NCBI GenBank assembly: GCA_040755395.1
Contig: JBFMAX010000004.1
Location: 124,001-188,000, forward strand
DNA: 64,000 nt
Direction of reading: 5' to 3'
DNA from: Nitrospirota bacterium
GTDB taxonomy: Bacteria; Nitrospirota; Nitrospiria; Nitrospirales; Nitrospiraceae
In this document: positions 46,059 through 55,056 of the stretch, in pieces
How positions within the stretch are numbered: the first letter of the stretch is position 1
Layout: each line of letters begins with the position of its first letter
Notes under the pieces: model-generated
What the model was told of the DNA's origin: nothing
What the model saw: only the letters and a program-made list of their open reading frames with translations
Database searches by the model: none
Translations under genes and position numbers: made by a program

Positions 46059-46700
46059 ATGAGTGGAGACCGTCGAGAGATGAGGAAAACCGGGCATGGG
46101 CTGATCGAAAACCAGCGAGGCGTCGCCTTCCTGACGGTCATGCTCCTTCTGTTGATACTGACTGTGCTGGGAGTCGCAGCCGTGACGGTCAGCGGGCTGG
46201 AAAATCGGATTGCGGGTCTCGTGCGAACGAGTGAAGCGGCATCCAGCGCGGCCGAATCGTGCTTGGGAACGGCGGTGAACATCATTCAGCAAACCATCGA
46301 CCAGGGTTCGTTACCGGCGACTTTCTTGAGCAACGCGGCCCCGCCTGGCCCTGTGCCGCAAACCAATTCCGCCGTTCTCAATCAAGAGATCATGGGGCAG
46401 TCGGACAATAACACCGATTTTCCCGACGGAGCCGCCGCTGTGCCGAACATTGTGCAAACCGTGGGAGCCTACACCGTGAACGGCGACATCGACCGGCTGT
46501 ATGCCAAAGCGAAAGCGGGCTCCGGTATGCAAATGTTCGGTGGATATGAAGGAACGGCCGGAGGGGCCTCGGCGGGCGGTGTCGACATCCTCTATCGAGT
46601 CAACTGCGTAGCAAGAAATGTCGCGACCGGCGCGAGCAGTCGAATCACCGCGATCTATGCCTGCACCATGACGGGCGAAAGCTGCCAGAAAAAGTTGTAG
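46059..46700 (+). CDS. minor pilin, PilX type (second set)
   Basis: A 213-residue PilX protein: the leader ends NQRG and the hydrophobic helix is VAFLTVMLLLLILTVLGVAAV without Glu at +5, as usual for PilX-N domains. SGLENRIAGLVRTSEAASSAAESCLG follows. Two Cys late in the protein (YACTMTGESCQ) may form a disulfide. It sits directly before the PilY2-like and PilY1 genes. ATG 46080 is an alternative start. Confidence 0.85.
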   Translation: MSGDRREMRKTGHGLIENQRGVAFLTVMLLLLILTVLGVAAVTVSGLENRIAGLVRTSEAASSAAESCLGTAVNIIQQTIDQGSLPATFLSNAAPPGPVPQTNSAVLNQEIMGQSDNNTDFPDGAAAVPNIVQTVGAYTVNGDIDRLYAKAKAGSGMQMFGGYEGTAGGASAGGVDILYRVNCVARNVATGASSRITAIYACTMTGESCQKKL

Positions 46701-46705
46701 GAGGA

Positions 46706-47056
46706 ATGACCATGAACTTGTGGACAGGATCTACGCACTGCCGGCTTGTCCTTTCCTCGGTGGTCGCGGCTTTTGTGATCAGCGGCGCGTCCGGTACGGA
46801 AATTCAGACAGCCGTGGCACAAACAGGGCAATCAGCCGCGTCTCTGACCAATTTCCAATCGGGGCAAGTGACGTCGGTAAAAAGCGGAACGACGCTGCAA
46901 ATCAACAACACGAACTATCCCCTCAAGCCCCAAGTGATCATCAAGGACGACGAGGGGAGGGAGAGGGACGAACGGGAACTGCAGCCCGGGGTGCAAGTCC
47001 AGTATCACCTGAAAGGGGGACAGATCGATCAGATCGTGATTGTCCTTCCCAAATGA
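46706..47056 (+). CDS. PilY2-like small exported protein
   Basis: A 116-residue protein with a signal peptide (hydrophobic residues 15-30). The mature part reads FQSGQVTSVKSGTTLQINN, NYPLKPQVIIKDDEGRE and a final LQPGVQVQYHLKGGQIDQIVIVLP, a small beta-domain like that of PilY2, which lies next to pilY1 in Pseudomonas. The resemblance is by pattern and context. It overlaps nothing; the next gene starts 79 bases later. Confidence 0.6.
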   Translation: MTMNLWTGSTHCRLVLSSVVAAFVISGASGTEIQTAVAQTGQSAASLTNFQSGQVTSVKSGTTLQINNTNYPLKPQVIIKDDEGRERDERELQPGVQVQYHLKGGQIDQIVIVLPK

Positions 47057-47135
47057 CCCGACGAGGATTCACGGAGCACGGGATTGAAGGGAAGTGGAAT
47101 CGTAGCTGAGTAAAGCAACAAGCGGAGGCCAGATC

Positions 47136-50100
47136 ATGAAACGGCATACCATGACACCACAGTCGAAGATAACGGCAATTGTGCTGTCGCTTGTGCTGGT
47201 AGAAGCTGTGATGTGGCCGGTGGACGTCAAGGCCCAGAACATGGCTGACTATACCGCATCGCCGCCGTTCATTACCGATGCGGTCCCGCCCAACGTCTTG
47301 TTGCTGATGGATAATTCGGGCAGCATGAACGAAGCCGCCTACAAAACCACGGCATTCGATCCGAACAAGACCTATTTCGGCCTGTACGATCCACTGGAAT
47401 GCTATGACTATGGCAGTGAAAAATTCATCCCCGACCCTGCCGCCAATCCGGCGACCCCGGGAACCTGCACGAATTCTCCGTACCTCTGGTCCGGCAATCT
47501 GCTGAACTATGCGACGATGCGGCGGATCGACATCGTCAAGTGGGTGATGATGGGAGGAACCTGTTCGGTGGGGGGGCGCGACGCGATGGGAGGGTGCCGC
47601 CAGCTCATCGGACAGGATAGCTTCGACAGCGGCGCCTGCTGCCGTGATCAAACCACGTCGGTGCCTCATGCCGATGCGAACGGGAGGGTGCCCTCCACCT
47701 ACCTCCCAGGAGCGGGCGGTACGCTGTATTTCCACATGATGGGGAGCAGCGGGACCCTCAAGGGGAACTTTTGTCTCGACAATGATTCGACGCAACCCGG
47801 CAGCTCGAGCTGTAGCGATGGAGATTCGTATGCCGAATCAGGCCCGTGGCGGATCAGAATCGACCATTTCGAGAATGCCACCGGTGTGATTCAGGAAGTG
47901 GGGGACAAGGCGCGGTGGGGGTTGATGCAATTTAAAGGTAACGGTGACGGCGGAAAGGTCTTGAACGATGTCGGGGGGAATGTCCAAAACATGATTACGG
48001 CGATCGAGGCAACGACGCCGTCCACCTGGACACCCCTGGCGGAATCGTTGTACGAGGCGACTCGGTACTTTGCCCAGATTCCGCCCGCATACACCAACTC
48101 CGACTATTCCTATACGGTCACGAACCGCGATCCGTATTACTTCACGTCTCCCAAGTGGGCAGGCACGGCGCAATATGTGCCGTGTTGCAAGAGCTTTGTG
48201 ATCATCTTCACCGACGGTGAGCCGACACAGGACTTAAACGTTCCTTCTGCATTGCAAGACTATGGGCACAGCGTCCATGGCGCGCATTGTACAAGCAGCC
48301 CTAATACGGATCCCTGTACGCCGCACAAGACAAATTATCCCAATAACGGCTCTCACTATCTTGACGACGTGGCCTATTGGGCGCACATCACCGATATTCG
48401 ACAAGGGACGATACCGGTCATCAATGAGTCAGGAAAAGACCTGTCAGGCAATCAGAATCTCATCATCTACAGCTTCTACGCGTTCGGTCAGGCGATCGGA
48501 CGCGAGATTCTCCAGACGACCGCGAAAGCCGGGGGATTCGAGGACCGCAATGGGAACAATTTACCCGATCTCCCGGAGGAATATGATCGGTATAACAACT
48601 ACACAGGAGCACTGGGTGCCGACGGGTTGCCGGACACGTATTTCGAATCGGCTGATGCCGACGATCTTCGCGCGAAGCTCATGGCCGCCATCACCAGCAT
48701 TCTCCAAAGAAGCGCGTCCGGGACGGCGGTCTCCGTGCTTGCGACGTCATCGACCGGTGATGGATCGCTCTACCAGTCCTATTTCTACCCTCTCCTCTTC
48801 GAAGGGTTTAGGGATGTGAAGTGGACCGGCTATACCCAAGGGCTGTTCCTGGACACGTTCGGGAATCTTCGGGAGGACACCGATGGAGATGCTCGGCTCA
48901 TTTACCAGAACGACAGCATCGTTCAGACCCGTTTCGACTCGGGCACCGGGAACGTGTTTGTCGATCGTTTCCGCGACACCAACGGCGACGGCAAGGCCGA
49001 CAGTACGACGCCCTACGAGACCGTAACCTTGAGAGAGGTCAAAGGAATCTGGGAAGCCGGACAACAACTGGCGTTGACCCCATCGGGCAACCGGACTTTG
49101 CTCACCTGGGTCGACTTGAATAACAACGGCGTGGTTGATGCGGGCGAACAAATGGACTTTACCACCGCCAACTCGGCGACGTTGGCTCCATATTTGCGAG
49201 CCGGGGCCGCTCCTTATACGGCCGACAATATCATCAATTTCGTCAGAGGGGACCAGATCGCCGGTCTCCGGGATCGACAGCTCACCGTCGGCGGCAGCTT
49301 GAAGGTCTGGAAGCTGGGTGATCCGATTCATTCCACGCCGACGGTGGTCGCGACGCCGAAGGAGCGCTTCGACGTGCTGTACGGCGACTCGAGTTACACG
49401 GTGTTCTTTCAGCAGTACCGCAACCGGCGCCAAGTGGCGTATGTCGGAGCCAATGACGGCATGCTCCATGCGTTCAACGCCGGGTTCTATCATCGTGGCG
49501 ATGATCCCAGCACGACCACGGTGACGGAGCACGGGTGGTTTACCCGCAATCCCAACGACAACACAAGCGGCAAGTTGCTGGGGGAAGAGCTGTGGGGCTT
49601 TATCCCTTATCAGCTCCTTCCACATCTCCAGTGGTTGACGAGGAGCGACTATACGCATGTCTATTATGTCGATCTCAAACCTAAGGTGACCGATGTGCGT
49701 ATCTTTACTCCCGATGCCGATCATCCGAACGGGTGGGGCACGATTCTCATCGGCGGATTCAGAATGGGAGGGAGTTGCGGCAATTGCGTGGCCGGGACGG
49801 GCGCGCCTCCGATGACAGTGGATATCGGCGGGACCATCCGCACGTTCTACAGCGCCTATTTCGTCCTGGACATTACCAATCCCGAGGTACCGCCCAAGTT
49901 ACTCTGGTCCTTCTCGTCGTCGGATCAAGGCCTGGCGACAAGCTATCCGACAGTCGTGCGAATGAGTCCGTCCAGTGACGGGAAGACGAGCAATACGAAC
50001 GCCAAATGGTACGTGGTCTTCGGATCAGGCGTGACCGGGTACGATGGGAGTGTCGCGCAGGCCGCCAAGCTCTACGCAGTCGATCTGGCGACCGGGCCGG

Positions 50101-51176
50101 GAACGAACAACAGCTTGGTGACCACGCTCCCTATTGGTTCGTGGTATTCATTCATGGCGGACTTGATCACGCTGGACCGCGATTTGGATTATCGCGCCGA
50201 CTCGGTCTATGTCGGACGGACGATCGATCCGACCAGCAGCGGTCGCGGCATCTGGACGGGCAAAATGTATCGGTTGACGATGGGGGCTTGCTCAAGCGCT
50301 CCCTGCTCGACGTCCACGTGGGGGATCGCTTCCGGGAGCAATCGGGTTCCGACCGAAGTGATCGATACGTTCCCGACTGGTGGGAGCACGGCGGTCGGTC
50401 CGATCGTGGCTGCGCCCACCGTGACACTGGATGACACGGCGAAGGTATGGATCTTCTTCGGGACCGGCCGCTACTACAGTTCGCTCGACAAGACCAACAC
50501 GGACACCCAGTACTTCTTCGGGATCAAGGACTCGGTGCTCGGCGGGAGCTGCACACAGTCCAGTGTCGTCAGTTGCTTGGACGACGATCTTGTCAACGTC
50601 TCCAGCGCCACGATCTGCGTGGTCGGTGTCGGCGACTGCGGGCAGTCCGGCGGCACGAACCAAGTCACCGGTGTCGCAGGTGTGACCACGTTTGAGGGAT
50701 CCGGAACAACCTCCTTGATCGGACTCGTTCAGAGCAAGGATGGCTGGTTCACCACGTTACCGGCGTCGCGCGAGCGCGTGCTGGCGAGTCCGACCATCAT
50801 CGGAGGTATCGTGTTCTTCCCCTCGTTCATTCCCAATAACGACATCTGCAGCGCGTCGGGAGAGAGCAATCTGTACGCGCTCTTCTATCTGACCGGCAGC
50901 GCCTACAAAGAGTCGGTGATCGGAACGACCGCGGCCGGCAGTAACAAGACTGTCAACCGGTCTATGGCGTTGGGGACCGGCTTGGCGTCGCAAATGGCCG
51001 TCCAGATCGGCACCCAGGGAAGCGGAGGCACAGGCGGCGGTCCCAGCGGCTCCGGTTGTCAGGGCGGCGTGATCGGCTTCGTCCAGTCAAGCACCGGCGC
51101 CATTGCGCAGCCGTGTACGAAGCCGGCTTTGTCGGCATGGAGCCAATATCTCTCGTGGATCAATCAGCGAGATTGA
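47136..51176 (+). CDS. pilY1: type IV pilus tip/adhesin protein PilY1
   Basis: A 1346-residue exported PilY1. A signal peptide ends near VKAQ (residue 34). The N-terminal half has a von Willebrand A-like domain with the MIDAS motif LLLMDNSGSMNEA near residue 59 and FVIIFTDGEPTQDL near residue 357. The C-terminal half is the PilC-type beta-propeller, with YGDSSYTVFFQQYRNRRQVAYVGANDGMLHAF near 49380-49475. DTNGDGKAD near residue 614 and DLNNNGVVDAGEQ near 663 look like calcium loops. PilY1 proteins control pilus extension, adhesion and surface sensing. It ends the second minor-pilin operon. Confidence 0.95.
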   Translation: MKRHTMTPQSKITAIVLSLVLVEAVMWPVDVKAQNMADYTASPPFITDAVPPNVLLLMDNSGSMNEAAYKTTAFDPNKTYFGLYDPLECYDYGSEKFIPDPAANPATPGTCTNSPYLWSGNLLNYATMRRIDIVKWVMMGGTCSVGGRDAMGGCRQLIGQDSFDSGACCRDQTTSVPHADANGRVPSTYLPGAGGTLYFHMMGSSGTLKGNFCLDNDSTQPGSSSCSDGDSYAESGPWRIRIDHFENATGVIQEVGDKARWGLMQFKGNGDGGKVLNDVGGNVQNMITAIEATTPSTWTPLAESLYEATRYFAQIPPAYTNSDYSYTVTNRDPYYFTSPKWAGTAQYVPCCKSFVIIFTDGEPTQDLNVPSALQDYGHSVHGAHCTSSPNTDPCTPHKTNYPNNGSHYLDDVAYWAHITDIRQGTIPVINESGKDLSGNQNLIIYSFYAFGQAIGREILQTTAKAGGFEDRNGNNLPDLPEEYDRYNNYTGALGADGLPDTYFESADADDLRAKLMAAITSILQRSASGTAVSVLATSSTGDGSLYQSYFYPLLFEGFRDVKWTGYTQGLFLDTFGNLREDTDGDARLIYQNDSIVQTRFDSGTGNVFVDRFRDTNGDGKADSTTPYETVTLREVKGIWEAGQQLALTPSGNRTLLTWVDLNNNGVVDAGEQMDFTTANSATLAPYLRAGAAPYTADNIINFVRGDQIAGLRDRQLTVGGSLKVWKLGDPIHSTPTVVATPKERFDVLYGDSSYTVFFQQYRNRRQVAYVGANDGMLHAFNAGFYHRGDDPSTTTVTEHGWFTRNPNDNTSGKLLGEELWGFIPYQLLPHLQWLTRSDYTHVYYVDLKPKVTDVRIFTPDADHPNGWGTILIGGFRMGGSCGNCVAGTGAPPMTVDIGGTIRTFYSAYFVLDITNPEVPPKLLWSFSSSDQGLATSYPTVVRMSPSSDGKTSNTNAKWYVVFGSGVTGYDGSVAQAAKLYAVDLATGPGTNNSLVTTLPIGSWYSFMADLITLDRDLDYRADSVYVGRTIDPTSSGRGIWTGKMYRLTMGACSSAPCSTSTWGIASGSNRVPTEVIDTFPTGGSTAVGPIVAAPTVTLDDTAKVWIFFGTGRYYSSLDKTNTDTQYFFGIKDSVLGGSCTQSSVVSCLDDDLVNVSSATICVVGVGDCGQSGGTNQVTGVAGVTTFEGSGTTSLIGLVQSKDGWFTTLPASRERVLASPTIIGGIVFFPSFIPNNDICSASGESNLYALFYLTGSAYKESVIGTTAAGSNKTVNRSMALGTGLASQMAVQIGTQGSGGTGGGPSGSGCQGGVIGFVQSSTGAIAQPCTKPALSAWSQYLSWINQRD

Positions 51177-51268
51177 GCCCATTCGCTTCGACAATAGCCC
51201 AAACCGTTGCCCGTTCCTACGCGGTTCCTCCGAAGGGAGCGGACGACGGCCGGGCCCAAAGAAGATAG

Positions 51269-52231
51269 ATGAAGAGCAGGAATCGATCAGGTTCTCACGC
51301 CAGACTTCTGGCGATGCTGCTCGGTATTCCGCTCTTGGCGGGCTGCTCACCCGATTCTGCTCAGGTGAACGGCGCAGGATCGCCGCCCGCGAGGAACAAC
51401 CATCTGCCTTCCGTTCGATCCGCTCGAATCGTTCCGGTCCCTCCCGTCCTGTCCGAACCTGTGTCGGTCCAGGTTGAAGGAGAAGACCTGGACCGCGACC
51501 CGCTTACCTTTCGCTATCAATGGCTGGTGAACGGCGAACCGCTTCCCGGAGCCATCGGACATCAGTTGAGCCCTGACACGCTCAAGCGCGGCGACCGTGT
51601 CAGCGTCGAGGTGATTCCGTTCGACGGAAAAGGTCAAGGGGCTCCGTATCGAACCGAACCGGTCATCGTCGGCAATACGCTTCCGGTTGTCTCGCGGGTG
51701 ACGATCGAGCCCGGCCAAATACGGGTCGGAGATGTGTTGCAGGCCCAGGTGGAAGGAACCGACGCGGATCACGATGAGGTCCGGTATCGATTCCGATGGT
51801 GGAAAAACAACCGACTCGTCTCCGAAGGCGAAGAGAACACGTTCGATACCGCCGGGTTTCTCAGAGATGATGTCGTCGCGGTCTCCGTGATACCGCGCGA
51901 CGGCGGTGGAGAAGGCAAAGAAGTGTTTTCTCCGACGATGACCATTGCGAACAGCCCGCCCAAGATCACCTCCGTTCCTCACTCGATCATCCAACAGGGG
52001 CATTACCTCTATACCGTCACGGCCGTTGATCCGGAAGGGGATCCGGTCTCGTTTTCGCTGCCGACCGCTCCGCCCGGGATGACGATCGATCAGAAGACCG
52101 GCCGCGTCGACTGGCGGATCCCGCCGGAATCGAAAGGATCGTACCGGGTCAAGGTAGTGGTCCAGGACGATCGGGGAGGCTGGGCATTTCAGGAATTCGA
52201 CTTGTCTCTCAGCGCACCCGCTTCGTCCTAA
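51269..52231 (+). CDS. lipoprotein with Ig/cadherin-like repeats
   Basis: A 320-residue protein with a lipoprotein signal (LLGIPLLAGC, lipobox Cys near residue 26). Two tandem Ig-like repeats follow, each with an acidic turn (EGEDLDRDPLTFRYQW; EGTDADHDEVRYRFRWW). A third, He_PIG-like repeat near the C-terminus (TAVDPEGDPVSFSLPTAPPGMTID) ends the protein. These folds bind sugars or partners or act as spacers. Being right behind pilY1, it may be a pilus-associated outer-membrane lipoprotein; that is inference. Confidence 0.78.
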   Translation: MKSRNRSGSHARLLAMLLGIPLLAGCSPDSAQVNGAGSPPARNNHLPSVRSARIVPVPPVLSEPVSVQVEGEDLDRDPLTFRYQWLVNGEPLPGAIGHQLSPDTLKRGDRVSVEVIPFDGKGQGAPYRTEPVIVGNTLPVVSRVTIEPGQIRVGDVLQAQVEGTDADHDEVRYRFRWWKNNRLVSEGEENTFDTAGFLRDDVVAVSVIPRDGGGEGKEVFSPTMTIANSPPKITSVPHSIIQQGHYLYTVTAVDPEGDPVSFSLPTAPPGMTIDQKTGRVDWRIPPESKGSYRVKVVVQDDRGGWAFQEFDLSLSAPASS

Positions 52232-52263
52232 CGGCCCGCTTGCGTCTTTCTCGTCCTCCGACC

Positions 52264-52293
52264 TTGTCAGGTTTTCGTGTCCTCTGTTAGAAT
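52264..52293 (+). promoter_or_regulatory. sigma-70-type promoter for phoH
   Basis: TTGTCA at 52264-52269 and TAGAAT at 52288-52293 with an 18-base spacer. Transcription would start near 52300, which argues against a phoH start codon at 52299. Confidence 0.6.
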
Positions 52294-52334
52294 CCCGCTT
52301 GCCACCTGGAAGGAGGTTCTCCCAAAAGCACCGC

Positions 52335-53402
52335 GTGCGTAAGATCAAGCTGCGAGAAGGGACGAATACCGCCGCGCTTTTCGGCCATCACGATCGGCAC
52401 CTCAAGCTCATTGAAGAAGAGTTTGGGATTCGGTTGTCGGCGCGAGGAGAAGAGTTGGCGCTCGAAGGCTCGCCCGATGCCGAACGGCGGGCCGAACGGG
52501 TGCTGACGGAACTGGCCGCTCTGACGACCGAAGGGTACGAACTGAAAACCGAAGATGTCAGTCTGGCTTTGACCGCGCTCCGGCAGAATCAGGACACTCC
52601 TCTCAAAGACCTCCTGTTCAGCGCCGCTCCCATCGCCACCAAGAAACGGTTCATTGTCCCGAAGTCCGCCGGCCAAAAGGCGTACATCGAAGCGATCGAG
52701 AAATACGACATCGTGATCGCCATCGGCCCGGCGGGGACGGGCAAAACCTATTTGGCAATGGCGATGGCGGTCAATGCGCTGATGCGCAGAGAAGTCAGCC
52801 GCATCATCCTGGCTCGGCCGGCGGTCGAGGCGGGGGAGAAACTCGGCTTTTTGCCGGGGGATATGTATGCCAAGGTCAACCCTTACTTGCGGCCGCTCTA
52901 CGATGCGCTCTATGACATGATGGATGTGGATCGCGCGAACCGGCTGGTCGAGCGCGGCGAGATCGAAATCGCGCCGCTGGCGTTCATGCGAGGCCGGACG
53001 CTGAACGACTCGTTCGTCATCCTGGACGAGGCGCAGAACGCCACGGCCGAGCAAATGAAGATGTTTCTGACCCGGCTGGGGTTCCACTCGAAAGCCGTGG
53101 TCACCGGGGACGTGACCCAGGTCGACCTGCCGGCCGACCGCGTATCCGGGTTGATCGAAGTCCGGGACATTTTGCGCGATATCGACGGGATTCAGTTCGT
53201 CTATTTCGACGAGCGCGACGTGGTCCGTCATCGGTTGGTGCAGGAGATCATCAAAGCATACGATCGGCACGGCGCCGGTCGCGATGCTGAAACCAAACCG
53301 ACAAAGACGCCCCGGCAGCCGTCCGTCACGAGCCATCCTTCTGCGCGCCGGTCTCAGTCCTCCGCCCCGACCTCGAAAGACCCCTGGGGCCAACCGCATT
53401 AA
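52335..53402 (+). CDS. phoH: PhoH family ATPase
   Basis: A 355-residue PhoH-like protein, the usual length for the bacterial PhoH/YbeZ type, which works with YbeY in rRNA metabolism. The N-terminal KH-like part (GHHDRHLKLIEEEFGIRL) is followed by the ATPase with Walker A GPAGTGKTYLAMAMAV, the ILARPAVEAGEKLGFLPGD segment and Walker B FVILDEAQNAT. GTG 52335 is preferred as start: TTG 52299 coincides with the predicted transcription start and precedes the AAGGAGG site at about 52310. The C-terminal 40 residues are low-complexity. The stop overlaps the ybeY start by one base. Confidence 0.93.
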   Translation: MRKIKLREGTNTAALFGHHDRHLKLIEEEFGIRLSARGEELALEGSPDAERRAERVLTELAALTTEGYELKTEDVSLALTALRQNQDTPLKDLLFSAAPIATKKRFIVPKSAGQKAYIEAIEKYDIVIAIGPAGTGKTYLAMAMAVNALMRREVSRIILARPAVEAGEKLGFLPGDMYAKVNPYLRPLYDALYDMMDVDRANRLVERGEIEIAPLAFMRGRTLNDSFVILDEAQNATAEQMKMFLTRLGFHSKAVVTGDVTQVDLPADRVSGLIEVRDILRDIDGIQFVYFDERDVVRHRLVQEIIKAYDRHGAGRDAETKPTKTPRQPSVTSHPSARRSQSSAPTSKDPWGQPH

Positions 53403-53923
53403 TGCCGGTCCTGTTGCGGGTCCGGCCGCGCCGCATCCGGGTTCGGCCCTCTACGTTCAAGGCGTTGGCCCAAAAGCTGTTGAAGACGGTGGGCGAGTCC
53501 CGCGCCGAACTCAGCGTGGAGTTGGTCGGCGATCGGCGGATGCGTGGGCTGAATCGGCGGTACCGCGGGCGGGATTATTCCACCGATGTGCTGGCTTTTC
53601 CGATGCGGCGCGCGCCACGCGTGAATCGGTTAGGTCTGAGCCGTAAGGCATTAGGGGGGTCCGCTTCACGCTCCATGCCCGACGCAGTACGACCTTCGAT
53701 GATAGGCGATGTGGTGATCTCTCTGCCGACGGCCGAACGCCAGGCAGCGCGTCGCGGCCGTTCCGTCGATCATGAAGTCGCGACGCTGTTGATCCACGGG
53801 GTCTTGCACCTGTGCGGGTATGACCACGAGCGCGGAGAGAAAGAGGCACGCCGTATGCGGCGCAAAGAACGAGCAGTGTGGAAGGCGCTGCAGCCGATTC
53901 CGAAGCTGATAGCAAGACGCTAG
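53402..53923 (+). CDS. ybeY: endoribonuclease YbeY with in-frame repeat insertion
   Basis: YbeY is a zinc enzyme for 16S rRNA 3'-end maturation and ribosome quality control. The metal motif HEVATLLIHGVLHLCGYDHE is intact near residue 122, and RRYRGRDYSTDVLAFPM and IGDVVISL are family strands. Between these two strands the family has only a short loop, whereas here about 25 residues are inserted, and residues 73-90 are encoded by a heptad-phased hairpin (53619-53671). The last codons and the stop lie in a second repeat (53904-53965). 173 residues versus about 155 in E. coli agrees with an insertion. Confidence 0.93.
   Translation: MPVLLRVRPRRIRVRPSTFKALAQKLLKTVGESRAELSVELVGDRRMRGLNRRYRGRDYSTDVLAFPMRRAPRVNRLGLSRKALGGSASRSMPDAVRPSMIGDVVISLPTAERQAARRGRSVDHEVATLLIHGVLHLCGYDHERGEKEARRMRRKERAVWKALQPIPKLIARR
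53619..53671. repeat. heptad-phased hairpin repeat inside ybeY
   Basis: Arms GCGTGAATCGG (53619-53629) and CCGCTTCACGC (53661-53671) pair over 10 of 11 bases. Inside the loop, xTTAGG/xTAAGG words recur at 7- or 14-base steps. It encodes an extra surface-loop peptide in YbeY. Confidence 0.7.
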
Positions 53924-53965
53924 CCAGGACTCGGAAGCTATCAGCTATTCGCTGTTCGCTCAGAA
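53904..53965. repeat. heptad-phased repeat at the ybeY-ftsY junction
   Basis: Four 7-base words (GCTATCA, GCTATTC, GCTGTTC, GCTCAGA) run at 53937-53964. AGCTGATAGC at 53904-53913 is the exact complement of GCTATCAGCT at 53937-53946. The left arm supplies the last YbeY codons. The word set is shared, partly inverted, with the repeat at 59353. Confidence 0.8.
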
Positions 53966-53974
53966 CTTAAAGAG

Positions 53975-54898
53975 ATGAGTTGGTCCCAGCGGCTCAGCCA
54001 AGGGTTAGCCAAGACTCGCGAGGTCATCAAGGGCTCACTGGACCGGTTGACCGGTCGGGCTCCGGATCCGGCCTTGCTCGATGAGCTGGAAGCTGCGTTG
54101 ATTTCCGCCGACCTGGGGGTCCGCGTCGTGAGCCGGCTGATGGAGCGCGTGCGGGCGCAGGCCCGAGGCGGCGGCTCGGACGTCCTGCATCTGCTGGACC
54201 AGCTACGGGCGACCATTTTCGACAGTCTCCGCACCTGCGCCGGCGAATCGATCGAACGATTGATCGCCAAGGGCCCGCGTCCCTATGTCGTCCTGGCGGT
54301 CGGCGTCAACGGGGTGGGGAAAACGACGACGGTCGCCAAGCTGGCCCAACGGTTACGGCAAGGCAACATCACGCCGCTCCTCGTCGCCGCCGATACCTTC
54401 CGGGCCGCGGCGATCGATCAACTCCAGGTGTGGGCCGACCGGATCGGCGTGGAGCTGATTCGGCAGCGGCATGGCTCCGATCCGGCCGCCGTCGCCTTCG
54501 ACGGACTGGCGGCCGCCAGGGCCCGAGGCGTCCAGGCGGTGTTGATCGATACCGCAGGCCGTTTGCACACGAAATCGAATCTGATGGAGGAATTGCGGAA
54601 AATCAAACGCGTGCTGGCGCAGGAACAGCCCGGCGCGCCGCATGAAGTGCTGCTGGTCCTGGACGCCACCGTGGGGCAGAACGCCCTTTCACAGACTCGG
54701 CAATTCCACGAAGCGGTCGGCGTCACGGGTCTGGCCTTGACCAAGCTGGATGGGACCGCGCGCGGCGGAATCGTCGTGGCCGTCGCCGACGAGTTCAAGA
54801 TTCCCGTCCGCTTGATCGGCGTCGGCGAGGCGGTCGACGATCTGCAGGATTTCGATCCGCAAGCCTTTGTGGGCGCGCTGTTCGGCCAATCAGCCTGA
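53975..54898 (+). CDS. ftsY: signal recognition particle receptor FtsY
   Basis: A 307-residue SRP GTPase receptor. The N domain helices (LSQGLAKTREVIKGSLDRL) are followed by the G domain: G1 GVNGVGKTTTVAKLA near residue 112, AADTFRAAAIDQLQVWADR, G3 IDTAGRLHTKSNLM, G4 TKLDGTARGG and GVGEAVDDLQDF. It lacks the long acidic A domain of the E. coli protein, as in many bacteria, and membrane binding then uses the N-terminal helix. It begins 10 bases after the repeat at the ybeY end. Confidence 0.97.
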   Translation: MSWSQRLSQGLAKTREVIKGSLDRLTGRAPDPALLDELEAALISADLGVRVVSRLMERVRAQARGGGSDVLHLLDQLRATIFDSLRTCAGESIERLIAKGPRPYVVLAVGVNGVGKTTTVAKLAQRLRQGNITPLLVAADTFRAAAIDQLQVWADRIGVELIRQRHGSDPAAVAFDGLAAARARGVQAVLIDTAGRLHTKSNLMEELRKIKRVLAQEQPGAPHEVLLVLDATVGQNALSQTRQFHEAVGVTGLALTKLDGTARGGIVVAVADEFKIPVRLIGVGEAVDDLQDFDPQAFVGALFGQSA

Positions 54899-55056
54899 TC
54901 GACTGCTTTTTCCCCGATCTCGTCAATTCCTTCTCATCGCCCGGCGTCTATGCTATTCTGGCACCGTCATGATCGCGGCGCTCTTCGAGGTCGCGAAGGC
55001 GGGCGGTCGGTGGTCGTCACGCCGCGGGCGTCTCGGCCGGCATAAGGAAAGGTTCC

